Shown in pieces: positions 35,677 through 44,163 of a stretch of DNA of 64,000 nt (the stretch's first letter is position 1; each line of letters starts with the position of its first letter). A program made the translations under genes and the position numbers. The stretch lies in contig NZ_HF536773.1 in the NCBI RefSeq assembly GCF_000312665.1, forward strand, positions 607,582 through 671,581, read 5' to 3'. This DNA comes from Rhizobium mesoamericanum STM3625. GTDB lineage: Bacteria > Pseudomonadota > Alphaproteobacteria > Rhizobiales > Rhizobiaceae. Below the pieces are notes generated by a model that worked only from the letters and a program-made list of their open reading frames with translations, was not told the DNA's origin and made no database searches.

Positions 35677-36287
35677 GCCTGGTGATACTCCATGAGATAG
35701 CGGCAGATCGCGGTTGTCAGGAGAGCACAGCTCGAGGCGCCAGGATCGACATGGCCGATCGACCGATCCCCGAGATAGGAGGCGCGCCCTCGCATGGCCT
35801 TCATGGCCGCAGTCAGCTCGGCGGAAAGTTCAGCCCGACGCGCGATGTCCGTCAAAGGCGAACAATGCGCGAGTGCATCCTGAACAGGATAGAGAACATC
35901 AAGAAGGGTCTTGTCGCCGGCATGCGAGCGACCGCGACAGGCGACCGCGTCGATTGCCTGCTTCAGAACCGAAGGGAAATCCCGCTCCTCGTCCAGTGTG
36001 CGAAGCTCACGCCCCATCGCCATAAGCAGCGTTCCATAAAGCGGGCCGGCCGCGCCGCCGATACTCATCACCAGTGTCAAACCGATCTTCTCCAGCGCGT
36101 CCGGCAAGGGGAGACCTGCGAGCGCGGCCTCTTCGGCGCTCACCGCTTCGCAGCCGCGCCGCATGTTGGTTCCGTGGTCACCATCACCGATTGCGCGATC
36201 GAGAGCGCACAGATGATCGCTGTTTGCCGCAATCGTCGCACGGCAGGCTTCAATCAATCCAGCAAGAAGAACCGGTTCTGCCTGCAT
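35673..36287 (-). CDS. dhaL: Dihydroxyacetone kinase subunit DhaL
   Basis: A 204-residue ADP-binding subunit with the Mg-binding motif AIGDGDHGTNM, the glycine-rich MSIGGAAGPLYGTLL loop and the C-terminal RASYLGDRSIGHVDPGA. It transfers phosphate from DhaM to the ketose bound on DhaK. GGGAGGG precedes the ATG. It is 27 bp downstream of the DhaK-DhaL fusion gene. Confidence 0.94.
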   Translation of the reverse strand: MQAEPVLLAGLIEACRATIAANSDHLCALDRAIGDGDHGTNMRRGCEAVSAEEAALAGLPLPDALEKIGLTLVMSIGGAAGPLYGTLLMAMGRELRTLDEERDFPSVLKQAIDAVACRGRSHAGDKTLLDVLYPVQDALAHCSPLTDIARRAELSAELTAAMKAMRGRASYLGDRSIGHVDPGASSCALLTTAICRYLMEYHQA

Positions 36288-36314
36288 CTGATGCCCTCCC
36301 GAGCGCCCGCCAAT

Positions 36315-37952
36315 TCATCCGAGCGTTGCCATCATTTCGAATGCGCCTGCCACAGCGACGGCTCCAGGATCCGGCACTCCCTCAAGATCCTTCTCGCCAA
36401 CGTAGGAGGCCCGTCCTGCCCTTGCCTTGCGCATGACCTTGGTCGACTCGGCGCCAGCTGCTGCAGCTCTTGCCGCAGCCGCGACATCGCCTGCTGTGAG
36501 GGCGGCGAGCGCCGGAGCCAGTGCATCAACCATCGTGCGGTCACCGACGCCGGCCCCGCCATAGAACGTCATCCGATCGAGCCCGGCAAGCAGGGCAGTA
36601 GCGATATCCGTCTTTTCCGCCATGGCTTTAGAGGCCGCCGTAAAGAAGATTGAAAGCAGGACGCCACTGGAACCACCCATGCTCGTGCTCAGGATCTCGC
36701 CGAGCGAGGCCATCAAGGCGGCTGGATCCTTGAGTGGCAGCGTATCGATGCGCGAAAGGATGCTGCGTGCGCCGGCAGCAACGGTGGAACCGGTATCGCC
36801 ATCACCAACGCGGCCATCCAGGCGATTCAACTCCGCTTCGAGCGAAATCAGATGCTCGCAAAGCGTCGTCAACAAAAGACGATTGCGACTGTCGTCGCTG
36901 GCCGACGTCGCTGCATCCCGCGCCGCCACTTTGGGAACAGGAACGATAGCGATCTCATGTCGTTCGCTCACAGGCGGCCAGGCATGCGGGTCCACGGCGG
37001 CCTTCAGCGCGGCTTGGCGACCAGCATCCAGCCGGATTAGCGATAGCGAGAAGCCGTTCATGTTGAGTGCGGTCATCATAGCTGCCGGCCCGATGACCAA
37101 CCGAACACGGCCGGAAAGCGGTGAGGACAGCACCGCATTGGCGATCACGCCCATCTCGAGTGGGGGCACAGCGCCAAGGTTGTTGATCAGCAGGCAATAA
37201 TCCTCTGTTTCCTCAATCTTGGCTGCCAAGCGCTCCGCGATGGTCGCCACCAGATCGGCAACCGGCTGCAGCGCAATGCGTTCTGCCCCTGGCTCGCCGT
37301 GGATGCCAAGCCCGAGCTCCCCTTCGTCGGCACCAAGCCGGTCCTCATGCGCTTGGCCAGGCACATTGCAGGTCGAGAGTGACATGCCGAGCGAAATGAT
37401 GTCGCGCGCTGCGGCGCTCGCCTCAGCTGCGACCGTCTTAAGATCGGCTCCGGTTTCGGCGTGATAGCCGGCGATCTTGTGTACGAATAGCGTACCGGCA
37501 ACGCCACGAGGCTGGTTGATCCCGGGAATTGCGATGTCGTCTGCAACGATTACCATCTCGACATCGAAGCCTTCGGCGCGCGCCTTTTCAGCGGCAAGGC
37601 CGAAGTTCAGGCGATCACCGGTATAGTTCTTGACGACCAGAAGAGCGCCCTTCGGGCCGGTTACGGCGCGGATCGCCGTCAACACCGCGTCCACACTGGG
37701 TGAGGCGAAGATTTCCCCTGATACTGCGGCCGTCAGCATGCCCTTGCCAACGAAGCCTGCATGCGAGGGCTCGTGGCCGGCACCGCCACCGGAGATGACT
37801 GCGACCTTGGACTTATCCCAGTCCGCGCGCAGGATCACCTTGATCTCGGGGAAGGTATCCAGACGGGCGAGCCGACCGGCGCCGCTTGTCAGGAGCAGGC
37901 CGTCCAGGGCTTCGGTGACGATGGTTTCCCGGCGATTGAAGAAATGTTTCAT
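36315..37952 (-). CDS. DhaK-DhaL fusion, ATP-type dihydroxyacetone kinase
   Basis: A 545-residue single-chain kinase. The DhaK part (about 1-330) has VISGGGAGHEPSHAGFVGKG and LGIHGEPGAE with the substrate-binding His. A linker of about 30 residues leads to a DhaL domain (about 365-545) with DGRVGDGDTGSTV and MGGSSGVLLSIFF. Such fusions use ATP directly, as in Citrobacter and eukaryotic enzymes. The related kinases for erythrulose or other short ketoses cannot be excluded. The ATG at 37952 is chosen from the conserved KHFFNRRETIV start. ATG 37973 is in frame. Confidence 0.92.
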   Translation of the reverse strand: MKHFFNRRETIVTEALDGLLLTSGAGRLARLDTFPEIKVILRADWDKSKVAVISGGGAGHEPSHAGFVGKGMLTAAVSGEIFASPSVDAVLTAIRAVTGPKGALLVVKNYTGDRLNFGLAAEKARAEGFDVEMVIVADDIAIPGINQPRGVAGTLFVHKIAGYHAETGADLKTVAAEASAAARDIISLGMSLSTCNVPGQAHEDRLGADEGELGLGIHGEPGAERIALQPVADLVATIAERLAAKIEETEDYCLLINNLGAVPPLEMGVIANAVLSSPLSGRVRLVIGPAAMMTALNMNGFSLSLIRLDAGRQAALKAAVDPHAWPPVSERHEIAIVPVPKVAARDAATSASDDSRNRLLLTTLCEHLISLEAELNRLDGRVGDGDTGSTVAAGARSILSRIDTLPLKDPAALMASLGEILSTSMGGSSGVLLSIFFTAASKAMAEKTDIATALLAGLDRMTFYGGAGVGDRTMVDALAPALAALTAGDVAAAARAAAAGAESTKVMRKARAGRASYVGEKDLEGVPDPGAVAVAGAFEMMATLG

Positions 37953-37999
37953 GGAGTGGGATCCGTCTTTCATGCCAGTGTATTTGTTTCGTTCATTGC

Positions 38000-39007
38000 T
38001 TATCCAAGGCGCTGGCCGCTGGCGTCGAAATAGAGCGGGTCGCGGAGCGTCAGGCTGATGCTATCACCTGGCCGGATCGCGAGATACGGATCGGCAAGTG
38101 TGACGAGCTTGTGGTCGCGCACCTTGATGTGAAGGTGGTTCTGGTCTCCCAGGTGCTCGATCCAGTCGATCTTGGCGTTGGCGTTCTGATTGATGACGAT
38201 ATCGAGATGCTCGGTTCGCGCCCCGATCGTCTTCGTTCCCCGCGGCGGATTGGCGCCCGGAAGGAGATCGGTTGGCAAGAGGTTTATGTGCGGCTGACCA
38301 AGCCGTGCAGCCACATGAAGACTGGCAGGATTGCCGTAGATTTCGCGGGGCGTCCCGACCTGCAACAGCCGTCCCTCCGCAACGATGCCGATCCGGTCGG
38401 CCATCGTCATGGCTTCGACCTGGTCGTGCGTCACATAGAGCAAGGTCGAACCGAGCTCCTTCTGGATGCGCTTCAGCTCCAGACGAAGTTCCGCACGAAG
38501 TTTCGCATCGAGCGAGGAAAGCGGCTCGTCCATCAGATAGATGGCGGGGCGGCGCACCAGCGCCCGTCCAATCGCAACGCGCTGCATTTCGCCACCCGAC
38601 AGACGCGTCGAACGGTTCTCCAGCTTGTGGTCGATCCTCACCATGCGTGCAATTTCGCGCACGCGACGGTCGATCTCTTCACTCGTGAGCTTGCGCGCCG
38701 GCGCGCGCAGCGGAAAGGCAAGGTTGTCGTAAACCGTCATGTGGGGATAGAGCGAGTATTGCTGGAAGACGAAAGCGACATCCCTGTCAGCCGGAGCTTC
38801 GCCTGCGACGTTGCGACCGGCGATTTCAATGCGGCCGCTGTCAGGGCGTTCCAGTCCCGCAATAAGGCGCAGCGTCGTCGTCTTGCCCGCGCCCGTTGGC
38901 CCGAGCAGAACGACGAACTCACCGTCTCGGATCGAGAGGTTCAAGTCAGCGAGTGCCTGTGTATCGCCAAAGCGTTTGTTGAGACCCTTCAGAATAATGT
39001 CAGCCAT
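38000..39007 (-). CDS. ABC importer ATP-binding protein (GlpT/UgpC-like), second ATPase
   Basis: A 335-residue ATPase with Walker A GPTGAGKTT, signature LSGGEMQRVAIGRAL, Walker B YLMDEPLSSLD and switch YVTHDQVEAM, then an OB-type regulatory domain. It differs from the neighbouring ATPase, so the importer probably uses a heterodimer as in rhizobial glycerol (GlpST) systems. The ATG at 39007 has GGAGGGG upstream and overlaps the previous gene by 8 bp. A long in-frame extension upstream lies inside the neighbouring gene and is not coding. Confidence 0.9.
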   Translation of the reverse strand: MADIILKGLNKRFGDTQALADLNLSIRDGEFVVLLGPTGAGKTTTLRLIAGLERPDSGRIEIAGRNVAGEAPADRDVAFVFQQYSLYPHMTVYDNLAFPLRAPARKLTSEEIDRRVREIARMVRIDHKLENRSTRLSGGEMQRVAIGRALVRRPAIYLMDEPLSSLDAKLRAELRLELKRIQKELGSTLLYVTHDQVEAMTMADRIGIVAEGRLLQVGTPREIYGNPASLHVAARLGQPHINLLPTDLLPGANPPRGTKTIGARTEHLDIVINQNANAKIDWIEHLGDQNHLHIKVRDHKLVTLADPYLAIRPGDSISLTLRDPLYFDASGQRLG

Positions 39008-40097
39008 GACGCCCCTCCGAATAGAGTTCCGAGGCAATGGCACGGCCCGACTGGCAGTTAAACAGCGCCAGCTTGGCCGGATTGAACTCAAGGCCAACGG
39101 TTTCGCCGATGCCGAAATTGCGGTTTGCCGGGACACGCGCCTTGATGACGCCGCTCGCCGTCTCGATTGCCACGACCTGGTTGGTACCGAGATACTCGCT
39201 GCCGTAGACTGCGCCGCGCAAGGGAGAGGTGTCACTGAAGCGAATGTGTTCCGGCCTGACGCCAAGCGCCAGTTCGGCCTCGGCCAGGTCCTGATGTATC
39301 TCTGGAACGCTGACATCAACACCATGAAGCGATATCGACCGTGCTCCCGTCTTAAGGCCCGAGGTAAAACGCATGAAGTTCATCGGCGGCGAGCCAATGA
39401 AATCGGCGACATACATGGTGGCTGGCTTGCTGTAGATCTCCTGCGGTGTCCCGAATTGCTCGATGACGCCATGATTCATGACAGCGATCTTGTCGGCCAT
39501 TGCCATGGCCTCGTGCTGATCATGCGTCACGTAGACCGTCGTCGCATGAATGCGGTTATGCAGTTCGCGCAGCTCGTGGACCATGATCTCGCGGAATTCC
39601 GCGTCGAGCGTGCCAAGAGGCTCATCCATCAGAAAGCACTTCGGACGGCGTACGATCGCGCGACCGAGAGCCACGCGCTGGCGATCGCCGCCGGCAAGAC
39701 CGGAGACGGATCGTTCAAGGATATGATCGATCTGCAAAAGCCGCGCGGTTTCCTCGACGCGCTTTCGGATCTCGGCCTTCGCCATCCCCTGGGAGAGCAG
39801 TGGAAAGCCGATGTTCTTGCGCACGTTCATATGCGGGTAGAGCGCAAAGAGCTGGAACACGAAGGCGATGTCGCGGGCGCTGGCGCGGTTAAACGTAACG
39901 TCTTCGCCATCAAGGTAGATCTTGCCGCTGGTCGGCAGTTCAAGTCCCGCAATCATGCGAAGCGTCGTCGTCTTGCCGCAGCCCGACGGTCCAAGCAGCG
40001 CCAGGAACTCCCCGTCATGGATGACGAAGCTCGAATCCTCGACGGCGACGAAGTTGCCGAACTGCTTGCGGAGATTTTCGATCCTGATGTCGGCCAT
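39000..40097 (-). CDS. ABC importer ATP-binding protein (GlpS/UgpC-like), variant signature
   Basis: A 365-residue ATPase with Walker A GPSGCGKTT, Walker B FLMDEPLGTLD and switch YVTHDQHEAM, plus regulatory domain with LGVRPEHIRF. The ABC signature reads LAGGDRQRVALGRAI instead of LSGGQ, two changes in the loop. Its partner at 38000 has LSGGE. The two together would power one importer. Short spacing (3 bp) to the small membrane protein gene upstream shows it is in the operon. Confidence 0.9.
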   Translation of the reverse strand: MADIRIENLRKQFGNFVAVEDSSFVIHDGEFLALLGPSGCGKTTTLRMIAGLELPTSGKIYLDGEDVTFNRASARDIAFVFQLFALYPHMNVRKNIGFPLLSQGMAKAEIRKRVEETARLLQIDHILERSVSGLAGGDRQRVALGRAIVRRPKCFLMDEPLGTLDAEFREIMVHELRELHNRIHATTVYVTHDQHEAMAMADKIAVMNHGVIEQFGTPQEIYSKPATMYVADFIGSPPMNFMRFTSGLKTGARSISLHGVDVSVPEIHQDLAEAELALGVRPEHIRFSDTSPLRGAVYGSEYLGTNQVVAIETASGVIKARVPANRNFGIGETVGLEFNPAKLALFNCQSGRAIASELYSEGRHG

Positions 40098-40100
40098 CGC

Positions 40101-40313
40101 TCACTCCGGAAACTTCGAGACAATGATGAACATTGCGGTGCCTGCAAGCAGCATCACCAGCGAATAGGTGTAGAGCACCAAAAGGAACGGCTGGAAGAGC
40201 ATAAGGAAACCGATGGCGATCAACGTAGTTGCGATGTTCTCCATTGGTCCCCGACGCAGGAAGAAGGGACGCTTGGGGCGCAATTTACGCGGTGTTTCCA
40301 TGAGATGGGTCAT
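40101..40313 (-). CDS. Small membrane protein of the importer operon
   Basis: A 70-residue protein with a basic N-terminus (KLRPKRPFFLRRG) and two hydrophobic segments (TTLIAIGFLMLFQPFLLVLY and SLVMLLAGTAMFIIV). No family could be named. Its ATG overlaps the upstream permease stop by 4 bp. A small membrane protein at this position recalls the one found in rhizobial glycerol importer operons, suggesting an accessory role in the transporter, but this is inference. Confidence 0.7.
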   Translation of the reverse strand: MTHLMETPRKLRPKRPFFLRRGPMENIATTLIAIGFLMLFQPFLLVLYTYSLVMLLAGTAMFIIVSKFPE

Positions 40314-41263
40314 TTGCGGACCGCTCCGAAGGTGATGCCACGCAAGAGCTGCTTGCGCAGAAGAATGGTAAAGACAAGGATCGGGATGAGAAAGATCGTC
40401 GTTCCAGCCGCGACTGCTGGCCAGTCCTGACCGCCTTCGCCGATGATTGTCGGGATGAACGGCGGCGCCGTCTGGGCTTCACCCGAGGTCAGCAGTGCCG
40501 CGAAGGCATATTCGTTCCAGGCAAAGATCAGGCAGAAGATCGCGGTGGCGGCGATGCCGGTGGTTGCCTGCGGCAGGACAACCTTCCAGAATGCCTGCAG
40601 CCGGGTGTAACCATCGATCATCGCAGCTTCTTCGTATTCGCGCGGGATCTCGTCGATAAAGCCCTTTAATAGCCAGACGGCGAGTGAGACGTTGACCGCC
40701 GTGTAGAGCAGGATCATGCCGAGCGCCGTATCGGAAAGGCCAAGCTGCCGATACATGAGATAAATCGGGATGGCGACGGCAATCGGCGGCATCATGCGCG
40801 TCGACAAGATGAAGAACAGCAAGTCGTCGGCAAGCGGCACCCTGAAACGGGAAAAACCATAGGCTGCCAACGTTCCCAACGATACGGCCAGGAACGTCGA
40901 GCCGAAGGCAATCACCAGCGAGTTGGCAAAGCGCGGCAGAAAATTCGAGGGGCCAGCAATCACCATGTTGCGTTTGCGCGTAACCTCATCGCAGGTACCG
41001 CTTGGCGCCGGCAGGGCAGCGATATATTCCGGCGTTTGCCTCGTTCTCGTCGTCAGAAGGTTGCAATAGCCTTCAAGCGTCGGCGTGAAGAAGATCTTCG
41101 GAGGATAGCTGATGGAATCCGGCGGCGACTTGATGCTGGTCAGGAAAATCCAGACGAGAGGGATCATCGTGATCAGAGCGTAGAGGATCACGATGGCGCC
41201 GGCGATGCGCTTGCTGGTCGGGCTCGGCTCGACGACCGAATGGGCTGAGGTAACCGAGTTCAT
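40310..41263 (-). CDS. ABC importer permease (MalG type)
   Basis: A 317-residue membrane permease with six helices and the EAA loop REYEEAAMIDGYTRLQAFWK. An unusually long periplasmic loop after the first helix (about residues 60-105) contains two Cys residues (YCNLL and SGTCDE). The ATG at 41263 overlaps the stop of the preceding permease gene by 4 bp. The frame is open far upstream but only as an alternate frame of that gene. Confidence 0.92.
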   Translation of the reverse strand: MNSVTSAHSVVEPSPTSKRIAGAIVILYALITMIPLVWIFLTSIKSPPDSISYPPKIFFTPTLEGYCNLLTTRTRQTPEYIAALPAPSGTCDEVTRKRNMVIAGPSNFLPRFANSLVIAFGSTFLAVSLGTLAAYGFSRFRVPLADDLLFFILSTRMMPPIAVAIPIYLMYRQLGLSDTALGMILLYTAVNVSLAVWLLKGFIDEIPREYEEAAMIDGYTRLQAFWKVVLPQATTGIAATAIFCLIFAWNEYAFAALLTSGEAQTAPPFIPTIIGEGGQDWPAVAAGTTIFLIPILVFTILLRKQLLRGITFGAVRK

Positions 41264-42207
41264 CGCTGCTTCACCTTGTTGAGCGCTTTGACGTAGATGT
41301 TGGCAAGACCGAAAACGGCAACGAAGAGGACGATGGCGAAGGCCGATGCGCGTCCGGTCGCCCAGCTCTCGAAAGCGGCCCGCTTCAAGGTGATGGAGGC
41401 GACCTCGGTGGTCGAGCCCGGACCGCCACCCGTCAACAGCGTGACCATGTCGAACATCTTGAAATTCTCGATGCCGCGAAACAGCACGGCAAGCATGATG
41501 AAAGGCAAGGCCATTGGCACCGTGATCGACCAGAATTGCCGCCATGCGGAGGCGCGGTCGACCTCGGCCGCCTCATAGATATAGTCGGGGATGGAACGAA
41601 GGCCCGCCAGGCAGATCAGCATGACGTAGGGCGTCCACATCCAGGTGTCGACGATGATGATCGCCCAGGGCGCCAAAGTGACACTGCCGAGCATTTGGAT
41701 ATCGCCTGTCGGGATGCCGGTGAGGAGAGAAACGGCGTAGGCGAAAAGACCGATCTGCGGCTCGTAGAGGAAGCGCCAGAAATTCCCGACGACGGCTGGA
41801 GACAGCATCATCGGTATCAGGATCAGCGTCGTCCAGAACGCGTGGCCGCGAAACTTGCGGTCGATCAGATAGGCAAGCGCAAAGCCGATAACCGTCTGAA
41901 AAAGGATCGTCCAGAAGACAAAGTGCGCCGTCGTCTGCATTGCCTGCCAGATATCAGGGTCGGTGAGCACCCGCTCGTAGTTGCTCAATCCGACGTTCAG
42001 GACCGGCGCATTTGGACGGTTGGCGCGATAGTTGGTGAACGAGAGATAGATCGCCCAGATCAGCGGGAAGATGTTGATGGCGAGAAGCAGGATCATGGTT
42101 GGGGCGATAAACACCCAGGCGATCGCTCGATCTGACAATCCGCGGACGCGGCGGGCGATTGATGTCGGCGTCGCCCTTGCGGTTGCGTCTACTGTCTTCT
42201 CGACCAT
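41260..42207 (-). CDS. ABC importer permease (MalF type)
   Basis: A 315-residue membrane permease. The EAA loop reads DYIYEAAEVDRASAWRQFWS, and helices such as AIAWVFIAPTMILLLAINIF are clear. The start is uncertain. ATG 42207 fits family length but lacks a ribosome site, and a TTG at 42228 is in frame. It forms the membrane pore with the MalG-type subunit encoded next. Confidence 0.88.
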   Translation of the reverse strand: MVEKTVDATARATPTSIARRVRGLSDRAIAWVFIAPTMILLLAINIFPLIWAIYLSFTNYRANRPNAPVLNVGLSNYERVLTDPDIWQAMQTTAHFVFWTILFQTVIGFALAYLIDRKFRGHAFWTTLILIPMMLSPAVVGNFWRFLYEPQIGLFAYAVSLLTGIPTGDIQMLGSVTLAPWAIIIVDTWMWTPYVMLICLAGLRSIPDYIYEAAEVDRASAWRQFWSITVPMALPFIMLAVLFRGIENFKMFDMVTLLTGGGPGSTTEVASITLKRAAFESWATGRASAFAIVLFVAVFGLANIYVKALNKVKQR

Positions 42208-42262
42208 GGATGAAGAGGAAATGTTCAAGGTATCACCCGGTCTTGTGGTATGTGAGTGACGC

Positions 42263-42295
42263 GGCGGCCCGGCAGTCTTGGCAATCCGGGCCGCC
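42263..42295 (-). promoter_or_regulatory. Intercistronic hairpin between binding-protein and permease genes
   Basis: A perfect 10-bp GC-rich stem (42263-42272 with 42286-42295, 13-base loop) sits in the 122-bp gap after the binding-protein gene. Such stems often protect the upstream message and reduce expression of downstream permeases, as known for malE-malF. It has no T-tract. Confidence 0.55.
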
Positions 42296-42329
42296 ACTTT
42301 GGCAAGAATAAATTGCGTCCAGGTGGACA

Positions 42330-43655
42330 CTAGATCTTGCCGTCGTCCTTGAAGACTTCGGTCCAGTCCTTCACCAGCCCGTCAAGCGCTTCCTTGGCGG
42401 TGCCGTTGCCGGCCACGACATAGTTGTGAACGCGCTTTTGCATATCTTGGAGGAGGGTTGCGTAGCTCGGCTCGGCCCAGAAATCCTTGACGATCGCCAT
42501 GGAGTCCAGGAACGCCTGGGCATAAGGCTGGCTGGAGGCAAAGTCAGGCGCATTCACCACCGATTTCAGACAGGAATAGCCGCCGAGCTTCCACCATTTG
42601 GCCTGGACGTCCGGCTGGGCGAACCACTTGATGTATTGCAGAGCGGCGTCCTTCTTGTCGGAATAGGAGACCACCGAGATGCCCTGCCCGCCAAGCTGCG
42701 CAAAATGCTTCTTTTCTGCTGGATTGGGGAAAAAGCCGATCTTGTCGCCGCCCACCTTCTCGTCCTTGTAGAGGCCGGGCCAGGTAAAGGCGAAGTTCAT
42801 CTGCATCGCGACCTGGCCGGATTTGAAGGCATCGGCGGACTCGACCATGTAGACGTTGGAGCTGCCGGGCGGGGTGCAGCAATCATAGAGCGCCTTATAG
42901 AATTCCAGACCCTTGACTGCGTCTGGCGAATTGACGAAGCCTTCCATCTCATAGGGCTTGTCCGGGTTGTCGTACTGGAAGCCCCAGTCATAGAGCACGT
43001 TCGTCACGCCCATGGTGATGCCTTCAGAACCACGCTCGGTGTAGATCGAAGCGCCGTAGACGGTCTTGCCGTCGATTTGACGCTTCTGGAAGAACTCGGC
43101 GATGTCTTTCAGTTCGTCGTAGGTCTTAGGCGCCGCGAGGTCCCGGCCATACTTTTTCTTGAATTCCTTCTTCAGCTCCGGCCTTTCGAACCAGTCCTTC
43201 CGATAGGTCCAGCCGACCACGTCACCCATTGCAGGCAGAGCCCAGTAGTTCGGCGTATTCTTCGGCCACTCCGAGTAGCCAACCACCGTCGCCGGCACGA
43301 AGTCATCCATCTTGATGCCTTCCTTGTCGAAGAAGTCGTTGAGCTTGACGTAGTGACCGTTTTCCGCCGATCCTCCAATCCATTGGCTGTCGCCGATGAT
43401 CAGGTCGCAGAGTTTTCCGTGAGAGTTCAGTTCGTTGAGGAAGCGATCTGCATAGCTCGTCCACGGGACGAACTCGAATTTCATTTCGGTGCCGGTCTTG
43501 GCCGTGAAATCCTTCGACAACTCGACAAGCGCGTTCGCCGGGTCCCAGGAGGCCCAGCAGAGTGTCAGTTGGTCGGCTTTCGCAAGGTTGGGCAGCGCCG
43601 ACGACATGATGAATGCTGAGGCTAGCCCGAGAAGGGCTTTCGATTTCGTTTGCAT
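42330..43655 (-). CDS. ABC importer substrate-binding protein of the dha operon
   Basis: A 441-residue periplasmic binding protein of the SBP_bac_1 type. The signal peptide ends near LAKADQLTL (about residue 27), and the mature part starts LTLCWASWDPAN. A CC pair (YDCCTPPG, about 260) and GYSCLKS may form disulfides. GGGAGG precedes the ATG. As first gene of an operon that ends in dihydroxyacetone kinases, it probably binds a polyol or short-chain ketose or a precursor that yields one; the ligand is not known. Confidence 0.9.
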   Translation of the reverse strand: MQTKSKALLGLASAFIMSSALPNLAKADQLTLCWASWDPANALVELSKDFTAKTGTEMKFEFVPWTSYADRFLNELNSHGKLCDLIIGDSQWIGGSAENGHYVKLNDFFDKEGIKMDDFVPATVVGYSEWPKNTPNYWALPAMGDVVGWTYRKDWFERPELKKEFKKKYGRDLAAPKTYDELKDIAEFFQKRQIDGKTVYGASIYTERGSEGITMGVTNVLYDWGFQYDNPDKPYEMEGFVNSPDAVKGLEFYKALYDCCTPPGSSNVYMVESADAFKSGQVAMQMNFAFTWPGLYKDEKVGGDKIGFFPNPAEKKHFAQLGGQGISVVSYSDKKDAALQYIKWFAQPDVQAKWWKLGGYSCLKSVVNAPDFASSQPYAQAFLDSMAIVKDFWAEPSYATLLQDMQKRVHNYVVAGNGTAKEALDGLVKDWTEVFKDDGKI

Positions 43656-43743
43656 ACGTTCCTCCCAGAACCAAGGCCAGCTCCCCGCTGGCCGCGCAAA
43701 TCCACCAATTTCAGAGAATGCCTACATGAACTCCTCAACTCTC

Positions 43744-43797
43744 ATGTTTAGCACTGTGTTTAGTGATAGACGGTTTTCTAAACATTGCAAGTGACAA
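43744..43797 (-). promoter_or_regulatory. Predicted promoter and operator of the importer/dha operon
   Basis: Three copies of TGTTTAG occur: 43745-43751 and 43757-43763 in direct orientation (12 bp apart) and 43778-43784 inverted. The outer two form a perfect ATGTTTAG/CTAAACAT inverted repeat. On the minus strand, TTGCAA followed 16 bp later by TATCAC suggests a promoter that overlaps the inverted copy. Repeated heptamers of this type fit a DeoR- or SorC-family repressor, which is not encoded nearby. The remainder of 43656-44163 shows no gene. Confidence 0.5.
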
Positions 43798-44163
43798 TCG
43801 TTGTTGCGCTGCACACGCGTGCGGGACCCGCCAGTACCTTTCTTCGGCTGAATCCGAGTTACCGCGCCCGGAACCACAAGCAAGTGCCGCGATGCGAGAG
43901 CTGAACCTGGCGCGTCCCGGGATGATCCGGCCAAGGCAGCGGTGATCTGGCTACGAATTCAGGCCCGAGACGATCCTGACCGAAGGCGTCGCGATCGCGC
44001 CAGGTAATCGGCGCATTGCCAATTCCTGTGACGACGGCAACGATTCTGGCTGTGCGACCTCAAGCTAGGCCGTACCTGGTTGGGATTCGCTGCGCGGGAA
44101 TTTGGCTGTTAAAACAATTCAATTGCGCATAAGCTGACCCTGTTTTTGGGGAGACGGGCTTGA

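Noticed and set aside
35661..36653. 330-codon plus-strand frame opposite dhaL and the DhaK-DhaL fusion
   Set aside because: It spans the reverse of two different well-supported genes and their junction.
38811..40430. 539-codon plus-strand frame opposite the two importer ATPases
   Set aside because: It covers the reverse of two genes with full ABC motifs and an overlapping small gene. No family features and no ribosome site.
42426..43619. 397-codon plus-strand frame opposite the solute-binding protein
   Set aside because: Antisense shadow of a gene with a signal peptide and family motifs. The protein is low-complexity and has no recognisable domain.
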